Source of the DNA: Janthinobacterium sp. GW456P
GTDB lineage: Bacteria; Pseudomonadota; Gammaproteobacteria; Burkholderiales; Burkholderiaceae_D
DNA: 64,000 nucleotides
Assembly: GCF_002127655.1 (NCBI RefSeq)
Contig: NZ_NEHB01000004.1
Span: 186,706 to 250,705 of the forward strand
Direction of reading: 5' to 3'
Part shown: one piece after another, positions 7,505-15,507 of the stretch
Numbering within the stretch: the first letter of the stretch is position 1
How the letters are laid out: each line of letters opens with the position of its first letter
Notes under the pieces: generated by a model
What the model saw: the letters and a program-made list of their open reading frames with translations, nothing else
Told to the model about the DNA's origin: nothing
Databases searched by the model: none
Made by a program: the position numbers and the translations under genes

Positions 7505-9305
7505 CAATGTCTCGATCGCAGGAAATTTGCAGCAGCGGCTGCTCGCCATCGATATGGCGCACGACGAGGGTACTGCTCTTGGCCGTGATCCAGGCGATGC
7601 GCGCGCTGGCCGGGTCCATGCTGGCTTGCTGTATCGGTTCTGGCGAGGTCGCCAGTTCGTAGCGCTGCGCGCCGACCCGCAATTCGATGCGGCGGCGGCC
7701 CGGATGCAGCACCACCAGGCCGGGATGGGGGTTTTTCTGGCTGATGGCCACGCCCAGTATGCTGGCCTTGTCGTCGATGTCCATCAGCTCGCCCTTGGCG
7801 TGACTGCCGACCCACCAGCGGCTCGTGCCGGTGTTGATCGCCAGCAGGTTGCCGCTGTGGCCGGCATGCTCGCCTGTCAAGGCGCCATGCAGCAGCCTGC
7901 TGCCTTGTTGCGCGATCCGTTGCATCTTGTGCGGGGTGGCATTCTGGCGGTGCCAGTGATACAGCTGCACGCCATCGCCATCGGCACAGGCGATATACAG
8001 CGAGTCGCCCAGCTGATCCGCACCGATCACGTCATCGAGCACCAGGCGGAAGGACACCGTGGAGGCTTCCTTGTGCGATGCCGCCGGGGCGGCCTGCCAG
8101 CAGACCAGCCGTCTTTTGGTATCGAGCACAACGATGTGTCCGTGGCGCTGGACGGTGTGGTGCGCCAGCAGATAGAACATTTGCAGCCATCGCCCCATGC
8201 CGGGTGGTGCGTGGAATTGTTCGCGCGGCGGCCGGTCGCACACGACCGGTTTGCTGGAAAACAGCGGTCCGGGAAAGTTGTGAAAAGCCAGCGTCCCGCC
8301 GGCCGAAGTGATACAGGACAGCGCCGGCTTGAAGACGCCTGCGGCAAGGATGGCGCCATGCTTCGGCGCGGCGATGACGCGCGGCTTGCCCTGCTTGGCG
8401 GACGCCGATGGCGGCACCTGATAGACGACCGCACCGCCATGGAGTTGCGGCACGCAGACAAGGTGGCCGCCACTGGCGAAGCGCGGCGCCTGTGCGCGGG
8501 ATGGCATGTGGCCCCGATGGTGGATCACGCCCGCTGGCGCGCGCGGCGCAAACGGTTTTCGCAGCAAGCGCACGCCTGTCGGCGCGTCGGGCAGTTCCAG
8601 CTGCAGCGTACGGTAGTCATGCCGCTGCCGCAGGCTGACATTCAGGTGGTTGCCGCCGAGTGCGCGGCGGATCGCCACCCGTTCGCGGGCCTGCCAGGGG
8701 CCCTCGCCGGCAACGCCGATCAGCCAGCAGTCGGCCAGGTCGTTGCCAAGCCTGGTTTGCCACTGCGCGCTCACGTCAGCGGGTGCTGCGAGCAGGGTGC
8801 GCGACTGGATCAGCCTGCGCATCGCTTCCAGCCCGGTGTCTTCGTGCACCACCCCCGGCCGCTGCCAGATGCCCCAGATGAACTGGGCGCCAGCCTGTTG
8901 TGCGCGGCGCGCCAGCAAAATGAACAACGCCAGGTGCGCCAGACGCGGCTCGCCCAGCTGCGATGATCCCGCGTCGAACAGCTCCACGCTGCGCAGCGAG
9001 CGCTGGTGCACCGCCGGTTCGGGGCCGTTGAACAGCAGCTCGCCGCCGGCGGCGCGGCGCAGGAATTCGTCCGGCTCGGCGTCGGCATATACCCACTGCG
9101 TCATCAGGAGGCGCTCGTAATGGCCGCGCCGCACGATATTGCCGATGCCGGCCGGTTCGGCGCCGCGCTGCAAGGTGGCGGTACTGAGTTTGCCGACCAG
9201 CGGATGCAGGCGCAGCAGCAGCGCGCCGACGGCGGGCGCCAGGTCGGGCGGAAACAGCGTGAGCCACGGCGCCCACGGCTCAAGTGCGGTCGGCAGCGAG
9301 TTCAT
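7494..9305 (-). CDS. vWA domain plus beta-propeller protein, MoxR-vWA ternary system
   Basis: The protein has 603 residues; the start at 9305 overlaps the preceding stop as ATGA. After about 100 residues comes VELFDAGSSQLGEPRLAHLALFILLARRA (Asp at 111), which fits the first strand and helix of a von Willebrand A domain. The canonical metal site is DxSxS; here it reads D-A-G-S-S, so one ligand is changed. The second half has repeated propeller-like strands (GHLVCVPQLHGGAVVYQV, RHGHIVVLDTKRRLVCW, DSLYIACADGDGVQLYHWH). MoxR ATPases typically act on vWA partners to mature or remodel a target. No signal peptide was seen. The long upstream open extension in this frame overlaps bpX5 and MoxR and is not counted. 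Confidence 0.7.
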   Translation of the reverse strand: MNSLPTALEPWAPWLTLFPPDLAPAVGALLLRLHPLVGKLSTATLQRGAEPAGIGNIVRRGHYERLLMTQWVYADAEPDEFLRRAAGGELLFNGPEPAVHQRSLRSVELFDAGSSQLGEPRLAHLALFILLARRAQQAGAQFIWGIWQRPGVVHEDTGLEAMRRLIQSRTLLAAPADVSAQWQTRLGNDLADCWLIGVAGEGPWQARERVAIRRALGGNHLNVSLRQRHDYRTLQLELPDAPTGVRLLRKPFAPRAPAGVIHHRGHMPSRAQAPRFASGGHLVCVPQLHGGAVVYQVPPSASAKQGKPRVIAAPKHGAILAAGVFKPALSCITSAGGTLAFHNFPGPLFSSKPVVCDRPPREQFHAPPGMGRWLQMFYLLAHHTVQRHGHIVVLDTKRRLVCWQAAPAASHKEASTVSFRLVLDDVIGADQLGDSLYIACADGDGVQLYHWHRQNATPHKMQRIAQQGSRLLHGALTGEHAGHSGNLLAINTGTSRWWVGSHAKGELMDIDDKASILGVAISQKNPHPGLVVLHPGRRRIELRVGAQRYELATSPEPIQQASMDPASARIAWITAKSSTLVVRHIDGEQPLLQISCDRDIDES

Positions 9306-9721
9306 GCCAGCTCCCCGGCCAGCCAGTCCAGCAGGGACGGCGTCAGCGCCTGTGCCGCGGCCAGCGGCAGCAGCAGTTCCGGCGCGTGCCACAGCAGTAC
9401 CGGGCTGCTGCCGGCGCGCGCGAGCAGATTGGTTTGCACCAGGTCGACCGGCAGCGCCGGTTCCAGATGCGTGGGCGTCCATAGATTGGGGGCCTGCGGA
9501 TGCGGAGCGCAGTAGCGCGCGCCGTCGACCCATGGCAGCGCATCGTTCGCGCCCAGCAGCACCAGCAGGTCGCGCGTCGCCACCGCCGACAAGGCCGACA
9601 AGGCCGGCAACGGCTTGCCGGTGCGCATGCGCGCCAGCAGCGCGGTGGCCAGCGCGGCGGGCACGACCATGCCAGCCGGCGCCAGCGCCGTGGCGCGCGC
9701 TTGCCATGCCATTGCCTGCAT
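9302..9721 (-). CDS. Small bpX5-like component of the MoxR-vWA system
   Basis: The protein has 139 residues. Its ATG at 9721 overlaps the MoxR stop codon (TGATG), and its own stop overlaps the vWA start (ATGA), so translation is probably coupled on both sides. The protein is hydrophobic and Ala/Leu-rich with a conserved-looking core (LLVLLGANDALPWVDGARYCAP), but has no long continuous membrane segment. I place it as bpX5-like because such a short protein lies between MoxR and vWA genes in the proposed ternary systems. The sequence alone does not prove the family or a function. Confidence 0.5.
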   Translation of the reverse strand: MQAMAWQARATALAPAGMVVPAALATALLARMRTGKPLPALSALSAVATRDLLVLLGANDALPWVDGARYCAPHPQAPNLWTPTHLEPALPVDLVQTNLLARAGSSPVLLWHAPELLLPLAAAQALTPSLLDWLAGELA

Positions 9722-10842
9722 CAGGCGTTGCTCGCCACGGCGACCAGCTGCTGGCGGCGCTGCAGCAGTGGCTCCGGCAGTTGCGCGGCATCGAAATTGG
9801 CATCGATTTCGCGCAGCAGCGCCTCGATGCGCGGGCGGGCATCGGCGGCGCCCGTGTTCGCCAGCAGCAGGTCGGCGCTTTCGGCCAGGCGCGCCAGGCG
9901 CGCCATCGGCTGCTGCGCCGCTTGTTCGACCACGGCGTGCAACAGCGGATGGCTGGCGTCGGCCAGCAGCTCGCGCAGGATTTCGCGCGCACTGCGCTGG
10001 CCTGCGGCCGTCGGTATCACGTACAGCAGCGGCCACAGGTCGGCGCGCGTGGCGGCCGTGCGGCCGGCCAGCACGGCCGCCGCGGCGATCAGCTGCTGCG
10101 CCTTGACGATGCGCCGGTCCGACAGCTGGACCTGGGCCTGGCGCAGCAGGCGGATCGCCTGCGCCAGCGCCAGCCGCACGCCCTCCATGTCGACGTGCGG
10201 CACCGCCAGGTTCAGCACGTCAAGAGTGGACAGGTCGAGCATGGCCGCCACCTGGTGCTGGCCGGCTGCCCAGCCGCCTGCCAGCAGATCCTCCAGGCGG
10301 TTGTCGGGCACCGGCTCGACGAACACGTGTAGCAGGAAGCGGTCGGCGAACGCCGCCAGGCCCTCATCCTCGGGGAGCGCGTTGGCGGCGCCGACACAGA
10401 CCCGCAGCGGGCACTCTATGCGCGTATGGCCGCGGCGGAACTGGCGTTCGTTCAGCAGTCCCAGCAAGGTATTGAGGATGGCGGTCGAGCCAAGGAACAC
10501 TTCGTCGAGGAAGGCGACTTCCGCTTCGGGCAGCATGCCGGCGATATCTGTTTCCACTTGACCCACGCGCAGCTTGCTCAGGTTGACGGGGCCGAACAGC
10601 TCGGATGGCTCCGTGAAACGGCCCAGCAGATATTCGAAATACTGTCCGCCCAGGCTCTGCGCCACGCGGCGTACCACCGCACTCTTCGCCGTGCCGGGGG
10701 GACCAATCACCAGCAAATGTTCCCTTGCCACGGCCGCCAGGATCATCAGTTCGGCCAGTTGTTCGCGATCGACCAGGCCCGCGGTGGCCTCGCGAATGGC
10801 GGCGCGTAAATGTTGCGCGGCTTGATTTACTGGCAATGTCAT
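9721..10842 (-). CDS. MoxR-family AAA+ ATPase
   Basis: The protein has 373 residues, a usual length. Walker A is GPPGTAKS (47-54) and Walker B is VAFLDE (109-114), followed by LGSTAILNTLLGLLNERQFRRG, the diagnostic MoxR/RavA stretch. A C-terminal helical lid follows. The family uses ATP to remodel complexes, usually with a vWA partner, which is the second gene downstream. First gene of a four-gene operon with every junction overlapping. An AT-rich stretch with a sigma-70-like promoter lies directly upstream. Confidence 0.9.
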   Translation of the reverse strand: MTLPVNQAAQHLRAAIREATAGLVDREQLAELMILAAVAREHLLVIGPPGTAKSAVVRRVAQSLGGQYFEYLLGRFTEPSELFGPVNLSKLRVGQVETDIAGMLPEAEVAFLDEVFLGSTAILNTLLGLLNERQFRRGHTRIECPLRVCVGAANALPEDEGLAAFADRFLLHVFVEPVPDNRLEDLLAGGWAAGQHQVAAMLDLSTLDVLNLAVPHVDMEGVRLALAQAIRLLRQAQVQLSDRRIVKAQQLIAAAAVLAGRTAATRADLWPLLYVIPTAAGQRSAREILRELLADASHPLLHAVVEQAAQQPMARLARLAESADLLLANTGAADARPRIEALLREIDANFDAAQLPEPLLQRRQQLVAVASNA

Positions 10843-10883
10843 GGGTGCTCTGGTCTCTCTGCAGAATAATTTAACAATTTAAT

Positions 10884-10912
10884 ATTTTAGCAATAATTGA
10901 ATATATTGTCTT
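10884..10912 (-). promoter_or_regulatory. Putative sigma-70 promoter of the MoxR operon
   Basis: Read on the minus strand, AAGACA (10912-10907) and TAAAAT (10889-10884) are 17 bp apart. They lie in a markedly AT-rich island (about 10870-10925) in otherwise GC-rich DNA, about 42 bp upstream of the MoxR start. Match to the -35 consensus is only 4/6. Confidence 0.4.
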
Positions 10913-11221
10913 GAGGAAATTTCTGTTATCAAGCGCCGTGGCCACTGCCGTCCCGCCGGGCGCTGCCTGCGCGCGACAGGGACGCTGGCGTGTTTGCGCG
11001 GACGGCGGCCGCGGATGGCTTGCAAACCGGCGCCGGTTTCTGCTTGCCGCACGAAAATATCCGTCATCCATCGCAGGAGTGCGCTAGTCTGTCATTGTTT
11101 GCCGTACAGTTAAGCAACTCCCGTACTTCCCGTCGTTCCCGCCGTGTGCCGGCATTGCACCGCCGCGCCCGCCGCTACGATGGCGTCTGGATACCACCGT
11201 CTCACCTGGCCCTAGGACTGC
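10913..11221. other. Intergenic region between MoxR operon and MscS gene
   Basis: About 300 bp between divergent genes. Reading frames here are short and lack family resemblance or a good ribosome site. Apart from the AT-rich promoter island at its left edge and an AGGA ribosome site just before 11222, no operator, RNA structure or repeat was recognised. Confidence 0.5.
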
Positions 11222-13693
11222 ATGATTTCTTTTCGTACCCCCCTTCCCCGCGCCGCGCGCCCGCACTGGCGCGGCTGGCTTCTGCCGCTGCTCTTGAGCC
11301 TGCTGCTGGCCTGTTCCTTGTCCCCCTCCTCCGCCTGGTCGCAACCGGTCGACGATGCGGCCACGGCCGACCAGCGCCTCGATGGCTTGCGCAAGCAAAT
11401 TACCACCATCCAGAAGGCGCTCGATGGCGAGGCGGAACTCGATGACGCGACCCTGTCGCAGATGCGCGCCGATGCGCTGGCGGCCAGCGCCGAGGCCGAC
11501 AAGGTGGCCGATGCGCTCGTGCCCACGCTATCGAGCGTGCAGGCGCGGCTTGCCGAGCTGGGCAAGCCGGCGGCGGGCACGAAAGACGCCCCCGACGTGG
11601 CGGCCCAGCGCAGCCAGCTGGACCGCACCAGCAGCGCGCTCGATGCGCAGGTGAAATTGGCGCGCTTGCTGGCTGTGGAAGCGACGCAGGCGTCGGAGCA
11701 AGTGTCGACGGTGCGCCGCGCGCAGTTGCAGGCGCGCCTGGGTGAACGCACGGCATCGATACTGGCCGCTTCGTTCTGGAAGCAACTGCATGCGGAATTG
11801 CCGCAGAATCTGCAGCGCCTGCGGGCGCTGGAGCTGGAATTGACGAACGCGGCAAGCGCCACGCCGTGGTCGGCCTGGGGTGGCTTGCTGGCCAGCATCG
11901 TGGCCGTGTTCGGCGTCAGCGTCTGGGCTTCGCGCTATCTGCTGGTGATCACGGCCACGCGCGTGCCGCATGGCCGTTTGCGCCGTTCGCTGCATGCGCT
12001 GGCCGTGCTGGTGCTGGCGGCGGCCACGCCGGGCCTGGTGGCCGAATTGCTGGCCATGGGGCTGCGCTGGGATGGCGGTCTGTCCGAAAAAACCTCGACT
12101 TTCCTCAGCAGCTTGATCGGCATCATCTGTTTTGCCGGCTTTACGGCAGGGCTCGGCCACGCGCTGCTGTCGCCACGCCGTGTATCGTGGCGCTTGCTGC
12201 CCCTGCCCGATGCGCTGGCGCACCGCATGCGCAACTTTCCCTCGATGTTTTCCTTCATCGTCGTGCTCGTATGGGCCACGGAACGGGTCACCATCGTCAT
12301 CAATGCGGGCCTGTCGACGGCCGTGGCCGTCAACTGCATCGTCGCCCTGGTGATGAGCACGACCATCGCCTACGGCCTGATGCGCGCCGAACGTTGCTGG
12401 CGCCAGTTGCGCGAGGCCGATCCCACCACCCTGGTCACGCCGCTGTGGCTGCGCTGCGTCACGGTGCTGCTGTGGCTGGCGCTGGCATCCAGCGTCATCA
12501 GCTTGCTGGTTGGCTATGTGGCATTCGGCAGCTTTATTGCCAAGCAAATCGCCTGGGTCATCGTGGTGCTGTGCAGCACCTATCTGCTGACGGTGCTGGT
12601 CGACGATATCTGCATGCTGCTGGCCTCGACCCCGCCGCCGCCGGACGCCGCCCATCCTGTGCTGGCCACGCCCAAGGCGCGCGACCAGGCGGCCGTGCTG
12701 TTGTCGGGCATCGGCCGCGCCATTGTCGTGCTGCTGGCCCTGATGCTGCTGCTGGCGCCGTTCGGCGAAGGCCCGGGCGAGCTGTTCCAGCGCGTGGGCA
12801 AGCTGCAGGATGGCCTGGCCATCGGCGAGGTGGCGATCCGCCCGGCCGCCATGATCCAGGCGCTGCTGGTGCTGGTCGTCGGCTTTATCGCGCTGGGCCT
12901 GTTCAAGCGCTGGCTGCAAAACAGTTATTTGCCAACCACCAATCTCGATACCGGCATGCAAGTATCGTTCATCACCCTGTTCGGCTACATCGGCGGCGTG
13001 CTGGCCGTGGCGCTGGCCCTGTCGGCGGCCGGCATCGGCCTGGAACGCGTCGCATGGGTGGCGTCGGCCTTGTCGGTGGGTATTGGTTTCGGCTTGCAGG
13101 CGGTGGTGCAGAACTTCGTTTCCGGCTTGATCCTGCTGGCCGAGCGCCCTGTGAAAGTGGGCGACTGGGTCTCGCTCGGCGGCGTGGAGGGCGATATCCG
13201 CCGCATCAATGTGCGCGCCACGGAAATCCAATTGGGCGACCGTTCCACGGTGATCGTGCCGAACTCGGAATTCATCACCAAGACGGTGCGCAATGTCACG
13301 CTGGCCAATCCGCTGGGCCTGGTGCAAGTCAAGCTGCCGCTGCCGCTGGGCACGGATGCGCAGGCGGCGCGCGCGCTGATCCTGTCCGCCTTTGTCGACA
13401 ATCCCGACGTGCTTGACACGCCGGCGCCCAGCGTGCAGCTGGACGGCATCGACAATGGCTTGTTGCTGTTTAACGCCACCGGCTATGCCTCGTCGCCGCG
13501 CCTGACGTCGGGCATCCGCAGTGCCCTGCTGTTCGAGCTGCTCAAGCGCCTGGCCGACGCGCAGATCGCGATCGCCAAGCCCAGCACGATGGTGCTGAGC
13601 ACCTTGCCGGCGCAGCCCGAGGCGCCGGTCATGTCGGCCGTGGCGCCGGCCCCCACGGCTGCACCGACGCCTGTGCCGCCGTTGACGAGCTAG
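11222..13693 (+). CDS. Large DUF3772-type mechanosensitive channel of the MscS family
   Basis: The protein has 823 residues. A hydrophobic export signal (about 17-38) is followed by a periplasmic coiled-coil-like region (about 40-220, DQRLDGLRKQITTIQKAL...), which matches DUF3772. About ten membrane segments follow. The MscS core is in the last third: the pore helix ASALSVGIGFGLQAVVQNFVSG and the beta domain ERPVKVGDWVSLGGVEGDIRRINVRATEIQ, then VIVPNSEFITK. These channels open under membrane tension and release solutes during hypo-osmotic shock. It is much longer than MscS itself (286 residues). The C-terminus is Pro/Ala-rich. It stands alone, with a convergent gene 11 bp downstream. Confidence 0.88.
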   Translation: MISFRTPLPRAARPHWRGWLLPLLLSLLLACSLSPSSAWSQPVDDAATADQRLDGLRKQITTIQKALDGEAELDDATLSQMRADALAASAEADKVADALVPTLSSVQARLAELGKPAAGTKDAPDVAAQRSQLDRTSSALDAQVKLARLLAVEATQASEQVSTVRRAQLQARLGERTASILAASFWKQLHAELPQNLQRLRALELELTNAASATPWSAWGGLLASIVAVFGVSVWASRYLLVITATRVPHGRLRRSLHALAVLVLAAATPGLVAELLAMGLRWDGGLSEKTSTFLSSLIGIICFAGFTAGLGHALLSPRRVSWRLLPLPDALAHRMRNFPSMFSFIVVLVWATERVTIVINAGLSTAVAVNCIVALVMSTTIAYGLMRAERCWRQLREADPTTLVTPLWLRCVTVLLWLALASSVISLLVGYVAFGSFIAKQIAWVIVVLCSTYLLTVLVDDICMLLASTPPPPDAAHPVLATPKARDQAAVLLSGIGRAIVVLLALMLLLAPFGEGPGELFQRVGKLQDGLAIGEVAIRPAAMIQALLVLVVGFIALGLFKRWLQNSYLPTTNLDTGMQVSFITLFGYIGGVLAVALALSAAGIGLERVAWVASALSVGIGFGLQAVVQNFVSGLILLAERPVKVGDWVSLGGVEGDIRRINVRATEIQLGDRSTVIVPNSEFITKTVRNVTLANPLGLVQVKLPLPLGTDAQAARALILSAFVDNPDVLDTPAPSVQLDGIDNGLLLFNATGYASSPRLTSGIRSALLFELLKRLADAQIAIAKPSTMVLSTLPAQPEAPVMSAVAPAPTAAPTPVPPLTS

Positions 13694-13704
13694 TTAGCAG
13701 CAAG

Positions 13705-14193
13705 TCAGCGGATAGTCGACCATAGCAGCGCCGCCAGGTACAGGCCGATGCCGAAAACCAGGTGCGCCATCAGGCTGCGCAGGCGGGCGGCGCTCGGGTG
13801 CGGCGTCTTGCTGGCGGCCAGGCCGGCGCCCATGCCCGGCTGCAAGATGCAGAACGGCGCCGCCACACTCAGCACACCGGCCAGCAGGGCCGGCGCGAAG
13901 GTCGGCGCCTGCACCCACTCCTGACCTGCCAGCGCCAGCAGCACGGCCGCGAACAGCACGCCGATCGCATAGTGCGCCGTCCAGCCCAGCACGGCTTCAT
14001 CGCGCACGGGCGCCGCCTGGCCGATGGCCGTGTGGCGTAACGTGCCGCGCGGCAGATGGCCGAGCCAGCGCCCCACCATCGTGTAATTGAGCGAGGGGAT
14101 GCACCAGAAGCGCTTCAAGGCCACGGCCCACACATCCATCACCGCCGTGGCGCCCACGCCGATGGCCAGCGCGTCAACCCATAGTGCTTGCAT
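13705..14193 (-). CDS. DUF2938 family membrane protein
   Basis: The protein has 162 residues from the ATG at 14193, which has AGGAGAG five bases upstream; an in-frame ATG at 14211 would put that site inside the gene. Four hydrophobic segments are seen (about 6-26, 70-95, 100-122, 140-160), and the N-terminal stretch up to SLNYTMVGRWLGHLPRG is typical of DUF2938. Function is unknown. It diverges from an ArsR-rhodanese regulator across a perfect palindrome that lies just upstream of its start, so it is probably under that regulator's control. Confidence 0.75.
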   Translation of the reverse strand: MQALWVDALAIGVGATAVMDVWAVALKRFWCIPSLNYTMVGRWLGHLPRGTLRHTAIGQAAPVRDEAVLGWTAHYAIGVLFAAVLLALAGQEWVQAPTFAPALLAGVLSVAAPFCILQPGMGAGLAASKTPHPSAARLRSLMAHLVFGIGLYLAALLWSTIR

Positions 14194-14209
14194 GGTCTCT
14201 CCTATTTTC

Positions 14210-14229
14210 ATTCAAGTAATTGCTTGAAT
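14210..14229. promoter_or_regulatory. Palindromic ArsR-type operator
   Basis: A perfect inverted repeat, ATTCAAG-N6-CTTGAAT, in the 62-bp gap between the divergent DUF2938 and ArsR-rhodanese genes. Size and symmetry fit ArsR/SmtB operators. Its position allows repression of both genes. The regulator at 14256 is the obvious candidate to bind it. Confidence 0.7.
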
Positions 14230-14255
14230 GTTATAAGGGTGCTAGCATCGTGTCA

Positions 14256-14900
14256 ATGAAAACCGCTGATATCGATCTCCTCACCGGCCCCGCCGAGTTT
14301 GCCCAAATTTTAGGCAGTGCGCCCCGCTTGCGCCTGCTCGGACAGATCGCGCACGGCGAGCATGCGGTGGAGCAATTGGTCGAGTTGACGGGCTTGTCCG
14401 TAGCCAACACCTCGCAGCATTTGCAACAGTTGCGGCGCGCCGGTTTCGTGCAGGCGCGGCGCGACGGCAAGCGCGTGCTGTACCGGCTCGGCAACGGCCC
14501 TGTGATGCAGTTGCTCGCTGCGCTGGACGTGTATGCGCAGCACCAGCGCAGCGAGTTGCAGGCGCTGGGCCGGGGCGACCATGTGGAAGCGATCACGGGC
14601 GACGAGCTGCGGGAACGCATGCAGGAAGCCAGCATCACCGTGCTCGACGTGCGGCCCGCGCAGGAATTTGCCGCCGGCCATTTGCCCGGCGCGCTGAATA
14701 TTCCTCTGGAAGATTTGCAGCGCCGCCTGGCCGAACTGCCCGCGAACGCGGAGATCGCCGCCTACTGCCGCGGCCCGTATTGCGTGCTGTCCGTGCAAGC
14801 CGTGGCGGCCCTGCGCCAGCACGGTTTGCAGGCGCGCCGTTTGGGCAGCGGCTACGACGACTGGCAGGCGGCCGGCTTGCCTGTCGTGAAGGCGGCATGA
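14256..14900 (+). CDS. ArsR-family regulator fused to a rhodanese domain
   Basis: The protein has 214 residues from the ATG at 14256. An N-terminal ArsR winged helix (about 10-95, with ELTGLSVANTSQHLQQLRRAGFVQARRDGKRVLYRL) is followed by a rhodanese domain (about 115-212). The rhodanese active-site loop reads CRGPYCVLS, with the catalytic Cys first. Fusions of this kind are linked to sensing of reactive sulfur or metals, but the classical ArsR metal-binding ELCV motif is absent (LVELTGLSV instead), so the rhodanese loop may be the sensor. The next gene overlaps its stop codon. Confidence 0.85.
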   Translation: MKTADIDLLTGPAEFAQILGSAPRLRLLGQIAHGEHAVEQLVELTGLSVANTSQHLQQLRRAGFVQARRDGKRVLYRLGNGPVMQLLAALDVYAQHQRSELQALGRGDHVEAITGDELRERMQEASITVLDVRPAQEFAAGHLPGALNIPLEDLQRRLAELPANAEIAAYCRGPYCVLSVQAVAALRQHGLQARRLGSGYDDWQAAGLPVVKAA

Positions 14901-15412
14901 TGGCGATCCCCAACAGCAAGCAGGAACTCATTGCCGCCATCAACAGCACGTATGCGAAACTGGCGCAGGAGCTGGCGCGCGTGCCGCCGGCCTTGGCGCG
15001 CGATCCTGTGCTGGAGGGGCAAGTGAAAGGCACGCGCATGAGCGTGTGCGATCTGCTCGCCTACCTGGTGGGCTGGAACGAGCTGGTCTTGCACTGGCAC
15101 GCCCAGCTGCGCGACGGCAAGCGTATGGACGAGATCGCCTTTCCCGCTGAAGGTTTCACGTGGAACGCTCTGGGAAAACTGGCGCAGCGCTTCTATGCCG
15201 ACTATGCTGAACTGGGCATGGACGACTTGCTGCAGCGCCTGGAGCAGGCGAAAAACCAGCTGCTGGCGCTGGTCGACGCGCATGACGACGCGCAATTGTA
15301 TGGCCGGCCCTGGTACACGCATTACACGATGGGGCGCATGATCCAGTTCAATACGGCGTCGCCGTATGCGAATGCGCACATGCGCTTGCGGGCCTGGCGC
15401 AAGACCTTGTAG
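14897..15412 (+). CDS. ClbS/DfsB family four-helix-bundle protein
   Basis: The protein has 171 residues; it starts at ATGATG overlapping the ArsR-rhodanese stop, so the two are co-translated. IPNSKQELIAAINSTYAKL at the N-terminus, CDLLAYLVGWNELVLHWH and a C-terminal NTASPYANAHMRLRAWRK match the ClbS/DfsB (DUF1706) family. ClbS hydrolyses the colibactin cyclopropane and protects its producer; most relatives in other bacteria have no known substrate. There are no colibactin genes here. Coupling to a sulfur- or metal-type sensor suggests a role in electrophile or stress defence, which is inference. Confidence 0.8.
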   Translation: MMAIPNSKQELIAAINSTYAKLAQELARVPPALARDPVLEGQVKGTRMSVCDLLAYLVGWNELVLHWHAQLRDGKRMDEIAFPAEGFTWNALGKLAQRFYADYAELGMDDLLQRLEQAKNQLLALVDAHDDAQLYGRPWYTHYTMGRMIQFNTASPYANAHMRLRAWRKTL

Positions 15413-15507
15413 CGCCGCGACCGGCAGGCTTGCACGATTGCATCAGTACCTTCAGAAACGTTTTCAGGCAGGATAGTGGTTTCAAGCATAACCAATGAAG
15501 GATCGCC

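Noticed and set aside
5921-7588. 555-codon open frame on the plus strand opposite the bpX6 gene
   Set aside because: Gln/Arg/His-rich shadow of a high-GC gene on the other strand, with no family resemblance; the minus-strand protein has coherent domains and overlapping operon starts.
10871-11071. Short frames of 60-66 codons upstream of MoxR
   Set aside because: Basic, low-complexity translations in alternative frames; the region is better read as a promoter.
11528-13327. 599-codon open frame opposite the MscS gene
   Set aside because: His/Gln/Arg-rich shadow without a ribosome site.
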